Source of the DNA: Candidatus Aquiluna sp. IMCC13023
GTDB lineage: Bacteria > Actinomycetota > Actinomycetes > Actinomycetales > Microbacteriaceae
Direction of reading: 5' to 3'
Assembly: GCF_000257665.1 (NCBI RefSeq)
Contig: NZ_AJKR01000002.1
Location: 124,001-188,000, forward strand
DNA length: 64,000 nucleotides
Shown: positions 41,809 to 50,945 of the stretch, in pieces
Position numbering within the stretch: the first letter of the stretch is position 1
Layout of the letters: each line of letters starts with the position of its first letter
The notes under the pieces: generated by a model
What the model was told of the DNA's origin: nothing
Databases searched by the model: none
The model's input: the letters and a program-made list of their open reading frames with translations, nothing else
Program-made: the position numbers and the translations under genes

Positions 41809-43292
41809 CTGTAGTTAGTATTAATTTCGAGGTGACCGCCGCCCTTGTAATGCTGTTTGCGGCAGGCTTAGCCATGTCCTCTGGGCCAATTATCGCCTAT
41901 GCCCATGCCTTGGTAGCGTTCGTATCGGTTTCGAGTGTTGCAGTGCTTCTGTCCCTTATTCTTGGTCCGGATGCAATCGGGCATGTCGCGCTAATCTTGT
42001 CATCTTTGCTACTGGTTCTAAGTCTTGTTCTGCACCACTCCCGAGGAATAGTTTTTAGGGTTAGAAATCTGGCTTTCTTGGGTTTGTTTGGGCTCGTAGT
42101 CTCGGTATCCCAAGTGGTGGCGAGGCAATTTGGATTGTCGTCTGTTGCCTTCACCGATGGCCACACAATAATCCAAATGGCCGAAGCCTTCCAGGCAGGG
42201 AGTTATGAGCCATTGGGCGGAGTCAAGGCACTAAAGCGAGGCTTTGCTTTGCCCGCCATGCAGTCTCTCGGCTTAAACGGCGAGTATGTCGTTGGGTTGA
42301 TGCCATTGTTTTTCTTGGCGGCAATCTTGGCAACCGGTTGGATTGTCTGGGTCCTTACCGGTAACAGGAAGACTGCCGTCGCCATTACCGCGATTCTCGT
42401 TCCAATTCTGCTGACAACAGAAGCACTCGCTCGGCATACCTTTCTGATGAATACACATTCCATCGCTTGGCTAATTACCGCAGTACTTCTTGGATACGCC
42501 GCAAGGGCAGCTAAGGAAGGACTCAGTAGGGCAGACTCCATTGGGGTGCTCATATCCTTCACGGCAGTGGGGTTTCTAAGATTTGATTATCTTCTGCTTT
42601 TTGCGGGCTTCACTTTCTTCTTCATATTGGTCAATGCCAGATCGCGTCCGGTGTTTGCCTTGTCCACCGTCTTTGTGCAAGTAATAGCGACACTTGGATG
42701 GACCAGCACGGTTGTCATTGACTTTCCGTTCTTTGGCCCCCTTGGCGCCTTTATAGTGCCGCTGGTGGCAATGGTGGGAGGCGGAGTGCTGGTTTGGATT
42801 ATCAGGCGCTATGGCAATGACCTAATGACCCAGAAGGCCTACCCGTTGTTTGTAACTGCCGGTGGTGCTGCGGTGCTCGTCATTGTGCTTACCAATACCT
42901 CAGCCTCACTGAAAAGCTTAGGCATTAACCTTTTCTTTGGAGAGGGGCTTTGGGGTTTCACTGTCGTATTCGTAATCCTTGTCACAGGGGCCTCATACTT
43001 TAGACCCAGGGTTTTAGACAAGGCGATCGCAAGGCAACTTGCTGGTATTGGTGCACTGACTGTCGTCCTCTATCTGTTCTCTAAATATGGGGACGGCGCG
43101 ACCTCCGGTTCATCATTGCCAGGCTTTTCACGGGTCGGCTTTGGGGATTCACTCAACCGGACCCTTGTCACTTGGGTTCCATTCCTGGTGTTGCCCCTAA
43201 TTCGATTGCTTGGTTTATGGGGCAGCAAGGGCACCGTGAAAGTATCCGCGTCTGGGCTCAACAAGCGCGAGAAGCCTATCCCGCAAGGTTGA
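41805..43292 (+). CDS. Polytopic membrane protein, possible glycan polymerase or lipid-linked glycosyltransferase
   Basis: A 495-residue protein, start GTG 41805, with about 12 hydrophobic helices. After the early helices comes a loop FTDGHTIIQMAEAFQAGSYE followed by KALKRGFALPAMQSL. The acidic D/E in an external loop after the first helices is reminiscent of GT-C enzymes, but no family can be asserted. A frameshifted fragment of its C terminus lies at 45246-45477 and a copy of its middle segment at 63520-63740, so related genes have existed here. It is probably part of the surface-glycan machinery. Confidence 0.7.
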   Translation: MTVVSINFEVTAALVMLFAAGLAMSSGPIIAYAHALVAFVSVSSVAVLLSLILGPDAIGHVALILSSLLLVLSLVLHHSRGIVFRVRNLAFLGLFGLVVSVSQVVARQFGLSSVAFTDGHTIIQMAEAFQAGSYEPLGGVKALKRGFALPAMQSLGLNGEYVVGLMPLFFLAAILATGWIVWVLTGNRKTAVAITAILVPILLTTEALARHTFLMNTHSIAWLITAVLLGYAARAAKEGLSRADSIGVLISFTAVGFLRFDYLLLFAGFTFFFILVNARSRPVFALSTVFVQVIATLGWTSTVVIDFPFFGPLGAFIVPLVAMVGGGVLVWIIRRYGNDLMTQKAYPLFVTAGGAAVLVIVLTNTSASLKSLGINLFFGEGLWGFTVVFVILVTGASYFRPRVLDKAIARQLAGIGALTVVLYLFSKYGDGATSGSSLPGFSRVGFGDSLNRTLVTWVPFLVLPLIRLLGLWGSKGTVKVSASGLNKREKPIPQG

Positions 43293-43298
43293 TGTTAA

Positions 43299-44400
43299 TT
43301 AGAGCTCCAGTTCGTCCAGGATTCTTGTAGCAGCTAGGCCCCATTCCTTATCATGGTCCATAGCTGACCAGCATTGATCAAAATCGGAGATGTTCTCTCT
43401 GAACTCTCGAAGTGCGCTCACCAGGCGTGTGGAATCACCAGCGGGGAAAATGATGCCATCACGACCCTCAGTAAATTCAGGGCCTGGGTCTACGCAGTCG
43501 CTGATTATTACTGGAACACGCATCCCTTTAGCGGTTGCAAGGGCGCCTGACCCAGTCGATTGAGGGTAGGGCAGCACCACAACGTCACACGAATCAAAAA
43601 TCGACTGTAGAAAAGATGTACTGACATATGACATCTCGCGGCTGATGTTTGGGTGCTTATTCGAAGCAGACCCTATTTTGTCAGCCAGGCTGTCGCTCCA
43701 CGATTCGCCCACAAAGTGAAAATGAAACTCACCGTCACTGACCTGTTTGGCAGCTTCATGAAGAGTGTCTATAACCTTGTATTCACGAATAAAGCCAAAG
43801 AAGAGAACCTTTATAGGGCCATTACTTTCTGATGGTTTGTAGTGCCGGCTATTTCGAGGTCGCTGGCTTGGATAGGGCGGGTGGTTTAAGATCGTGCAAT
43901 TGGCCTTTGGGTGAAAACTTTTGACTAGGTCGTATTCATTGTGACTCTGGACAAATACCTTTTTGAATTGGCGAATAACTAACCGGGACAATGCCCTTCC
44001 CAATGAGGGGGCACTGTGGGGGTAAACGTTATGGCAGAAGATAGCCGGAGTGACCCCTTTGAGCCTCAAGACTGTAGCGAGAAATACGACGTCCACCACG
44101 GGATTAAGACGATTTGAAACTCTTTAGGAGAGAGCGAGAGCAACCGAAGAAGGATCCCAATTTTGGTGAGACTTCGATCAGCGAATCTAGGTGGCTGGGT
44201 TTCCTGTTCGGTCTCAGTTTCAAACTGGTTATCACCTGGGTATAGAAAGTTTGGGTACAACTTTTTTGGCGTCCAAACTGCAGTTGCATGAAGTTTTTTA
44301 GGTTCTGGGCCAGGTGATATGAGTGAAGCGGTATGCCGCCTCGATGGGGTGGCATAGGAGATAGGAAAAGAAGCCTTGTTCCGTTCTGTTGATATCGGAT
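43299..44400 (-). pseudogene. Broken GT4-type glycosyltransferase (paralogue of 50946-52082)
   Basis: Three reading frames together align with the intact gene at 50946-52082: 44104-44400 gives MPPHRGGIPLHSYHLAQNLK (intact: LEGGIPLHSQYLARSLK); 44110-44280 gives TKIGILLRLLSLSPKEFQIV and LIPWW; 43299-44099 gives the rest, including KVLFFGFIREYKVIDTL and VPVIISDCVDPGPEF. Two frameshifts, near 44285 and 44095, separate them. The C-terminal part (266 codons) is still open but would lack the acceptor-binding lobe. It is a recently decayed duplicate. Confidence 0.85.
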
Positions 44401-44450
44401 CTCCCAGTACTTCGAATCGAGTAGCCCACCACCTCAGGTTATAAGTTTCA

Positions 44451-45227
44451 TCATGCAGCGACGCTTACGAATTTTTCGCCTGAACCCTTTACCACCGTTC
44501 GGTTTTGAGAAAAATCAGAGAATGTTTTCTTGCAACCGACTACATACCGTTCGTGTAACTCGGCGACAATGACTCGAATGCTCGATAGGTTCTCCCGGTC
44601 ATGCGTCAAGATTTCAAATTCTCCTCCCTCAATATCCATTTTGAGGAGGCCGATTTCTGCCACATCAACTCCCAAATCCGAAACCCGAAGAGCTGGTACT
44701 TCGTACATCCGGTTTGTAGATTCGGATCCTTTGTGGTTTTCAGATGTCGTGAAGCCCCACTCGCGGAGGCCTGGATTGTACAAACTGACAGTGGGTCTCT
44801 GGACCCCAACGAGCGCCCCGTGTATCACCTGAATTCGTCTGTGGCCGCTGACATTCTCTCTGAGGATTTCTATGTTGGACAATGAAGGCTCTACTGTAAT
44901 GACTTGCGACTTCGGAAACAGTTTGGAAAAGGCGATTGCGGCGGTACCAATGTACCCTCCTGCGTCAACAATCACGCCCTCAAATTCACGCGACAGAAAC
45001 GATGCGGGTAGGTCAAACTCTCCATTCAAGCTGGTTAGAGCAACCCTCAAGTCCGGACTGCCTTTGCGAATCGAAATCGCTTCACCATGTATCGTCATTC
45101 TCAAAATGCTGCCTTTTCGGGCCACCAAGTGCCGCAAGAATTGAACCGAACCGACAGTACGCCAAACTCGAATGTCCTTCGGAAAATAGGCGGCAATTCG
45201 CAAAAGTAGAATGTTCATTCCTCCCAC
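44451..45227 (-). CDS. FkbM-family SAM-dependent methyltransferase
   Basis: A 258-residue protein. The SAM site is EGVIVDAGGYIGTAAIAFSK (motif I), then VITVEPSLSNIEILREN (acidic loop) and IGLLKMDIEGGEFEIL, the hallmark of FkbM methyltransferases. These O-methylate hydroxyls of sugars or polyketides; in a polysaccharide locus a sugar O-methyltransferase is likely. Start GTG 45227; the ATG nine bases later lies directly on the Shine-Dalgarno and is less good. Orientation matches the broken glycosyltransferase downstream. Confidence 0.88.
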   Translation of the reverse strand: MGGMNILLLRIAAYFPKDIRVWRTVGSVQFLRHLVARKGSILRMTIHGEAISIRKGSPDLRVALTSLNGEFDLPASFLSREFEGVIVDAGGYIGTAAIAFSKLFPKSQVITVEPSLSNIEILRENVSGHRRIQVIHGALVGVQRPTVSLYNPGLREWGFTTSENHKGSESTNRMYEVPALRVSDLGVDVAEIGLLKMDIEGGEFEILTHDRENLSSIRVIVAELHERYVVGCKKTFSDFSQNRTVVKGSGEKFVSVAA

Positions 45228-45245
45228 TATACGAGCTTGCCCTAG

Positions 45246-45477
45246 CCGCCGGAGTGGCGCACTGCCTGTTTTCCTCTATCTGTTCTCTAAATATGGGGGC
45301 GGAGCGACCTCCGGTTCATCAATTCCAGGCTTTTTAGGAGTTGGTTTTGGAGATTCCCTTAATCGGACCCTTGTTACTTGAGTTCCATTCCTGGTGTTGC
45401 CCTTAATTCGATTGCTTGGATTAGGAGTTAGCAAGAGCGGCACAAAATCTTTTCCGTCTGGGCTCAACAAGCTTTAG
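45246..45477 (+). pseudogene. Fragment of the 41.8-kb polytopic membrane protein (C terminus)
   Basis: CTCTATCTGTTCTCTAAATA and the following ~200 bases match 43045-43276. Translated it reads LYLFSKYGGGATSGSSIPGF then GDSLNRTLVT, a TGA stop, and VPFLVLPLIRLLGLG. One base is missing near 45258 and one in-frame stop is present, so it cannot be functional. The 45478-45593 remainder of this gap holds nothing recognised. Confidence 0.87.
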
Positions 45478-45593
45478 TGGCGGGGGCTGCAGCAGTTCTC
45501 AAATGCCTGGAGTAATTGGCAGCGGCGTAAACATTCCGGCGCCTGTGTGCACGGGTTTTGGACGGCGGACTCTAGCGCTCGGGCCTAGGTTTA

Positions 45594-46754
45594 TTACGGC
45601 ACCAGTCCGGAGAGCATTTCCCGAGTTTGCATCGAGATTGCATCATCGGAACCGATGCCTCTCGAAAAGGCTAGGGCCTGCCGCGCCAATTCGGCGAGTT
45701 CCTTCGGCGAGGCCAAGAGTGACTGGAGTGCGGAAAGTATCGCTGCAGTGTTGTTGGGTTCGACGAAAAAGCAACCTATGGATTCATGGTGCTTTGAGAT
45801 CTCGCCGTAAGACGTCAGGCATGGAATCCCGAGTCGCAGGCTCTCCATCACCTTATTTGAGAATACAGAGTGAGCCTTCTGGGAGCAACCAAAACTCCCT
45901 AAACTCAGCCTATGGTTTTGTATTAGGGCGGGAACTTCATCGAACGGAATGTGATCAATGAAAGAGATGTTATTCCGGCGATGCCTATTTGCAATTGCCG
46001 GTGAGCTTTGTCCTGAACCGACAAAAGTGAACTTGTAGCCCGCCATTGCTTCCGAGGAAATAGCCTCCAGAATATACTCAATACCCATAACAGGCGCGAA
46101 TTTGCCGATGAAGACAACGTCGCGTTCTGGCTTCAAATTGGTCGAGGCACCAGGATCAAAGATTGCTGGAGGAGAGGGGAGGAGAATCACAGATTTCAAC
46201 AAGAGACTCGAATTCCCGTTGCAGAATCTCTCTAGGTTGGACTGAGTTTCGAAGATGACCTTATCCGCCGCGTTCAATGAAAAGCGATCGATCCTGTGCA
46301 GGAGCTTTGCTAGCCATGAGCTTGGATTAATCAATTTGCGATCTCCCACTAGCGTGTCGTGCAAAGAGACGTAGAAATCAATAACCAGTTCTCTTCGAAG
46401 CAATTTGGTCAAAGGTAACGCGATTAGCAAGTTGAGCTGGCTTGGATGGGCAAGAATGACTTTGCATTGTCTAGGAGTTGAAAAAATAGCCTTCGCAAAG
46501 TTGGTTGAACCTATAAAAAGGGCCTTAGTGAGAGTGCGAAGGTATCGCTTGTTTTCAAACAGTCGGTAGTCTAAACCGCTATCTGTTTCCCACGGCACTT
46601 CAATCACTGCGTCATACAAGGAATCGAGCAGTCGACTAATTTGTAGGGACCTGGAGTGGCTTTTATCCGTAACACCAAAAAACAGAGCACCAGCAGCAGA
46701 TGTGCTTAGGGGCCCACGAGCTTTCAGCAATTCATCCTCCGTTCCTGCATACAA
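45594..46754 (-). CDS. GT4-type glycosyltransferase
   Basis: A 386-residue protein with a GT-B fold pattern. The C-terminal half has PERDVVFIGKFAPVMGIEYI, YKFTFVGSGQSSP, ISFIDHIPFDEVPALI and the donor-site segment SNKVMESLRLGIPCLTS with its Glu, as in GT4 enzymes. It probably adds a sugar to the surface polysaccharide. The first start is TTG 46754, but the same frame stays open upstream to 46877 with protein-like sequence (GSAGDWYTTRRTVADPYLPH) and no start codon, so the 5' end may be truncated or misdefined. Confidence 0.8.
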   Translation of the reverse strand: MYAGTEDELLKARGPLSTSAAGALFFGVTDKSHSRSLQISRLLDSLYDAVIEVPWETDSGLDYRLFENKRYLRTLTKALFIGSTNFAKAIFSTPRQCKVILAHPSQLNLLIALPLTKLLRRELVIDFYVSLHDTLVGDRKLINPSSWLAKLLHRIDRFSLNAADKVIFETQSNLERFCNGNSSLLLKSVILLPSPPAIFDPGASTNLKPERDVVFIGKFAPVMGIEYILEAISSEAMAGYKFTFVGSGQSSPAIANRHRRNNISFIDHIPFDEVPALIQNHRLSLGSFGCSQKAHSVFSNKVMESLRLGIPCLTSYGEISKHHESIGCFFVEPNNTAAILSALQSLLASPKELAELARQALAFSRGIGSDDAISMQTREMLSGLVP

Positions 46755-46942
46755 GGTTATAGCCGAGCAGTGAGGCAGATACGGGTCGGCTACCGTGCGC
46801 CGCGTGGTGTACCAATCGCCTGCGCTCCCCGCCCAATACTTTACCCCTATGTGCCTGGTTGATTGACAAGGCCCCTCTTACTTGTGGCCAGGCCTTAGTT
46901 CATCTCATGGTTAACCTGCCAAATTAAAGACGGCCTTTATTT

Positions 46943-47710
46943 CTAGGGGACTGGGCCAACTACGAACGCTTTCGCCAACCGAAAAACTTTCCAATAATTC
47001 GTCGCAAAATTATCAACCAGATGGGGCTGGCTTTGGCCGAGAGCCCGCGCCAGAAGGAAAATTGGAGACCTGAGGATTTTCAACCATACTGGAGTGATTG
47101 ACCGGACCCTAATTGTAGGTAAGCCTGGCTTACTTAGGGTTTTGGGTTTAGGTCCTTCGCGGGGATCCCACTTTCTTGCCCACAAGTACAGGTCGAATGC
47201 CCATGGCTCATACTCTACCTGGAGCGGCCAGAGACTCAATGTCGTCACCGTAGTAAGCAGCTCGTCCTTGGTGATGTTTCGGTACCATGACAGCTCCCCG
47301 CTAGAAGTCCCAGGTGACTGAGACGGGGTGGTTCTTTCTGTGCCATGTTCGGGCCTTCCAGTGGAGGCGCAGGTGACTATGCATGTGCCGCCAGGCCTCA
47401 ATAGAGTGATCATTTTTTCTAACGTGAGGCTCCAGTTCGCGTCATGTTCGAACACCTCGGTTGCTATTACTAAGTCAAATGGTCCGAGTTCTTCTGATAC
47501 TTGGTGTCCGGGAGAAACTAGGTCGACTCCGGGTCCGCTTACAAGGTCCACCCCGACATACTCCTTTACTCCTTCAAAAAGTGCCCTAACCCCACCATTG
47601 ACGTTGTAGGAGCCAATTTCTAAAATCCTCATTGAGCTTCTGTCCTGGGGGACGATGTCATTTTGCTCCAGGACCTGACAAACAAACCGCATCTGTTCAG
47701 CATGGCTCAT
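46943..47710 (-). CDS. Class I SAM-dependent methyltransferase
   Basis: A 255-residue protein. Motif I is MRILEIGSYNVNGGVRALFE, followed by YVGVDLVSGPGVDLVSPGH, LGPFDLVIATEVFEHDANWS (motif II region) and LLRPGGTCIVTCASTGRPEH. This is the Methyltransf_11 type used in many secondary-metabolite and glycan loci. The C-terminal ~60 residues contain a possible amphipathic segment. It lies between a glycosyltransferase and a second methyltransferase on the same strand. The substrate is likely a sugar or glycan end group. Confidence 0.86.
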   Translation of the reverse strand: MSHAEQMRFVCQVLEQNDIVPQDRSSMRILEIGSYNVNGGVRALFEGVKEYVGVDLVSGPGVDLVSPGHQVSEELGPFDLVIATEVFEHDANWSLTLEKMITLLRPGGTCIVTCASTGRPEHGTERTTPSQSPGTSSGELSWYRNITKDELLTTVTTLSLWPLQVEYEPWAFDLYLWARKWDPREGPKPKTLSKPGLPTIRVRSITPVWLKILRSPIFLLARALGQSQPHLVDNFATNYWKVFRLAKAFVVGPVP

Positions 47711-47784
47711 TTCCGCACCTCACTCACTACTCCAATTTTATTCGGATAACTCATCCCACACCAAAACTGAGAGTGACGCTGTGC

Positions 47785-48600
47785 TCAGAAGTACTTTTTC
47801 AGGTCGCTGGGTCTCAACTTGAGGCTCAAGAGCCAAATCTTGCGCGCTTGTTTGAAGAAAGCCTTGGCCCCGGGAACTCGGTCCAGAAAAGCCAGTCTGT
47901 AGGCAATTCTGTCGATCCGGCCCGCAAGGGCAAGATCCGAGTACCTGTAGTCCAAAATGTACTGGGTTGAAAGGTTGTTTTCAATGGTTTTTGAATTCGA
48001 TGCGAGTCTGAATTTAGACTTTCGAAAGGCCACTATCCCGTCAAAAAACTCCATTGACCATATTCTCTTTTCTGCGTCTCGATTAATTAGGTCGCTTCTT
48101 CCATTGATGGAGTCAATTCGAGATCTGCAATAGTTTATGAAAGAGTACTTCCTGGGGCCAAATCCCTCCTGATAGGAGGTAACAGTGTCTTCAATTACCA
48201 GCAGACCCTCATCCGCCAACACATCTAGACCATACTCGACCGTATGAATCTGTTGGTCATATCTATGGCCTCCATCATCGAGAATTACATCAATTGGCCC
48301 TACTCGTCTCCCCAGGTTTTCCCAGAAAGACTTCTGGTTTTGGTCTCCTATGAAGACTTCAAACCCGTCTTTTTCCCACTTCTTTGCCTCGGGATTTAAG
48401 TCGACTCCAATAATTCGGGCTTGCTTTCCAAAAAAGTCTCGCCACATGAAGAGCGATCCCCCCTCGAGTATGCCAATTTCGACAAATGTGATCTTTTTTC
48501 CAACGTATGGTTCGAGTAAATGGTCGTAAACATGGAAGTAAGAAGTTATTTTTATGCTTCTGTGGGGTGATTTGAAAAACGATGCTTCACTGGAAGCCAT
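47785..48600 (-). CDS. SAM-dependent methyltransferase, Methyltransf_24/CmcI-like
   Basis: A 271-residue protein with ITFVEIGILEGGSLFMWRDF (motif I), ARIIGVDLNPEAKKW and PIDVILDDGGHRYDQQIHTV, in which DDGGH supplies a metal-binding Asp-His set seen in CmcI/macrocin-type O-methyltransferases. EGLLVIEDTVTSYQ follows. It is likely to methylate a sugar in the surface glycan. It is divergent from the UXS-like gene with a gap of about 160 bases that has no visible element. Confidence 0.88.
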   Translation of the reverse strand: MASSEASFFKSPHRSIKITSYFHVYDHLLEPYVGKKITFVEIGILEGGSLFMWRDFFGKQARIIGVDLNPEAKKWEKDGFEVFIGDQNQKSFWENLGRRVGPIDVILDDGGHRYDQQIHTVEYGLDVLADEGLLVIEDTVTSYQEGFGPRKYSFINYCRSRIDSINGRSDLINRDAEKRIWSMEFFDGIVAFRKSKFRLASNSKTIENNLSTQYILDYRYSDLALAGRIDRIAYRLAFLDRVPGAKAFFKQARKIWLLSLKLRPSDLKKYF

Positions 48601-48763
48601 GGTTGTCTACCTTTCCTCCCGTCTAGGGGATCACCACAAGGGCGACTGTATCGAGACGTCCCCCGCCATTTTACTGCAATCGTCTGGAGGGGTCGAATTG
48701 GAGCCACTCGCAGAGGCCCGTCAGTGGCGTGTTGTTGATGAGGTCTAGTAGTCTCGGGATGAA

Positions 48764-49714
48764 ATGAAAAAAATTATGGTCACCGGCGGCGCCGGATTTA
48801 TAGGATCTAATTTGATACGAAAGCTTCTTGGTCAAGGACATGCTGTTTTGGCAGTCGACAATTACTTTTCGGGTATTGAAAAAAACATCAGTGAATTTCT
48901 CGGTCATCCCAACTTTGCCTTTGTGCAGCATGACGTTATAGAGCCGCTTTACAGGGAAGTCGATGAAATTTACCACTTGGCGGCCCCGGCTTCACCCAAG
49001 TACTATCAACGAGACCCCATTTTTACATCCAAAACCATCCTTTTTGGAAGCCTGAATCAACTTGAACTGGCCACTAGTACTGGAGCAAAGGCTCTGTTCG
49101 CATCCACTAGTGAGGTTTACGGAGACCCTGCCGAACACCCACAGCGAGAGTCTTACTGGGGCAATGTAAACCCAATTGGCCCGAGAGCCTGTTATGACGA
49201 GTCCAAACGGGCCATGGAGACATTAGCCTTCGACTACTTCAGGCAATATGGCACTCGTGTCAAGGTGGTGAGAATATTCAATACCTTTGGACCGGGCATG
49301 GCCATCGAAGATGGCCGGGTCGTCAGCAACTTGATAGTTCAGGCCCTGCGCGGTGAACCCCTCACCATCTTTGGTGACGGCAGCCAGACCCGAAGCTTGT
49401 GTTTCGTAGATGATTTAGTTAGAGGGCTAATGGCCATGATGGGTACGGATGATGATTTTGTGGGGCCAGTGAACCTGGGCAGTGGCCACGAGTTGTCTAT
49501 TTCTCAATTGGCGGAGATCGTTCTAGAGCTGTGCGGTTCCTCCTCCGAATTGGAGTACCGACCGCTTCCCCAAGACGATCCAAAGCAGAGACGCGCAGAC
49601 ACGTCGCTTGCCACTTCCAAGCTTAACTGGACCCCTTCCACTGATTTGACCCTGGGTCTGGCGAAGACAATTCGGTATTTTGAGGCTGAGCTGGCGGTCC
49701 GCAGTCTCAAATAG
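48764..49714 (+). CDS. UDP-glucuronate decarboxylase-like extended SDR (UXS type)
   Basis: A 316-residue protein. TGGAGFIGSNLIRKLL is the NAD motif. DEIYHLAAPASPKYYQRDP, ASTSEVYGDPAEHPQ and GPRACYDESKRAME (YxxxK) are diagnostic of UDP-xylose synthase, as are FNTFGPGM and SLCFVDDLVRG. It would convert UDP-glucuronate to UDP-xylose for the surface polysaccharide. A UDP-glucose dehydrogenase is not in the window. The next gap (49715-49897) shows nothing recognised. Confidence 0.9.
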   Translation: MKKIMVTGGAGFIGSNLIRKLLGQGHAVLAVDNYFSGIEKNISEFLGHPNFAFVQHDVIEPLYREVDEIYHLAAPASPKYYQRDPIFTSKTILFGSLNQLELATSTGAKALFASTSEVYGDPAEHPQRESYWGNVNPIGPRACYDESKRAMETLAFDYFRQYGTRVKVVRIFNTFGPGMAIEDGRVVSNLIVQALRGEPLTIFGDGSQTRSLCFVDDLVRGLMAMMGTDDDFVGPVNLGSGHELSISQLAEIVLELCGSSSELEYRPLPQDDPKQRRADTSLATSKLNWTPSTDLTLGLAKTIRYFEAELAVRSLK

Positions 49715-49897
49715 GGATCCGAATGTGCCAACAATCCCTTTCTTGCCTCTGCACGTCCAGTTTTGAGCGCCTACGTACTTCAGGCACGGAGAATGGACAT
49801 CACCGCAAGCCGCAAGCGTCCGAAAGAGCTGGCGACTTACTAGACTGGTTGAATAAGGGGTCAGCCTGGGAAAACGATTAATCCCGAAAGGACTAAC

Positions 49898-50923
49898 GTG
49901 AGCCAAGGTCAATTGTCGTCAGATCAAATTGCAAACTTGAGCGGAAAGCTTCCCAGGGCAAGCAAGGCCGTCGTTTGGGCGGGAGATAAGAAGTTCTTGC
50001 CCTTGATTGAGGTCTCGATGAGCACCTTCGTGAAGACTCTTGAGCTGGATGCATTTGCGGAGAATGTGACTCTTTGTCTGATTCATGACGGAGTGAGCCG
50101 GGAGTCACTTGAAACACTTGAGCAAGGCTTGCAACTTCCCGGCAACCTGAAATTCTCCGGCTTGGAAATACCAAGGAACTTTCCAGAGGTGCATCCGGCA
50201 AGCACCTATCCATCAATCTCCTATGCTCGGCTACTTATCCCCTCTGTTTTTGCGAATTATGAGACAGTCCTATATCTGGACGCGGACACATGGATATTGC
50301 AGGATCTGAGCCCTTTACTTCTGAATGAGCTGCCAGATGGACACACAATAGGAGCGGCGCTAGATCTCAATATGGCTAATCACGTCTTGTGGAGGTCCCC
50401 CACCCCAAGCAAGACGGAAACTCGCACCGCAGACGAGTATCTATGGGAAAAACTTGGGATCGACAGTGCTGATGCATATTTTAATGCTGGGGTTCTTGTC
50501 TTCCACCCAAATCAAATGAACGTTGCCTCATTTGATGATTTTTGGGTGGAGCGGGTTCAAAATTATCCCTACTGGTTCTCTGATCAGGACGCTCTTAATT
50601 CCTATGTCAGGGGCCAATTCGCCCGACTCGACGGGTCCTGGAATTTTCAATCGCACAGCAGTTGGCCTAAATCCCCGGAGAAAGGAGCCGCTAAAGTCTC
50701 GCACGTTAGCGGTCATTTCCGCCCTTGGAACATCTATCTAGGAGAATTTTACGAGCAATATCATCAGCTGGTAATTAGTGCCTCGGAAAGGCATGGGTCA
50801 AGGGACTTCTACGCTGCTAATCCAGTGACAATGGCCATTAGAACAATATTAGTTTTTGGGCTTAGGTCAATGCCCGTGTCTCTTAGACGCCTAGTAAGGT
50901 GGGCCGCAAGGCGGACAAAGTAG
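49898..50923 (+). CDS. GT8-family glycosyltransferase (LgtC/glycogenin-like)
   Basis: A 341-residue protein, start GTG 49898 with AAAGGA six bases upstream. The DxD metal motif is TVLYLDADTWILQDLSPLL, preceded by PSISYARLLIPSVF, which is typical of GT8. YFNAGVLVFHPNQ and FSDQDALNSYVRGQF are the acceptor and QDxLN-like motifs, and KVSHVSGHFRPW is the late His motif. GT8 enzymes are retaining alpha-galactosyl or glucosyl transferases in LPS and capsule loci. It faces the convergent GT4 gene. Confidence 0.9.
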   Translation: MSQGQLSSDQIANLSGKLPRASKAVVWAGDKKFLPLIEVSMSTFVKTLELDAFAENVTLCLIHDGVSRESLETLEQGLQLPGNLKFSGLEIPRNFPEVHPASTYPSISYARLLIPSVFANYETVLYLDADTWILQDLSPLLLNELPDGHTIGAALDLNMANHVLWRSPTPSKTETRTADEYLWEKLGIDSADAYFNAGVLVFHPNQMNVASFDDFWVERVQNYPYWFSDQDALNSYVRGQFARLDGSWNFQSHSSWPKSPEKGAAKVSHVSGHFRPWNIYLGEFYEQYHQLVISASERHGSRDFYAANPVTMAIRTILVFGLRSMPVSLRRLVRWAARRTK

Positions 50924-50945
50924 CTGAACTGTGGTTCTGGCTAAC

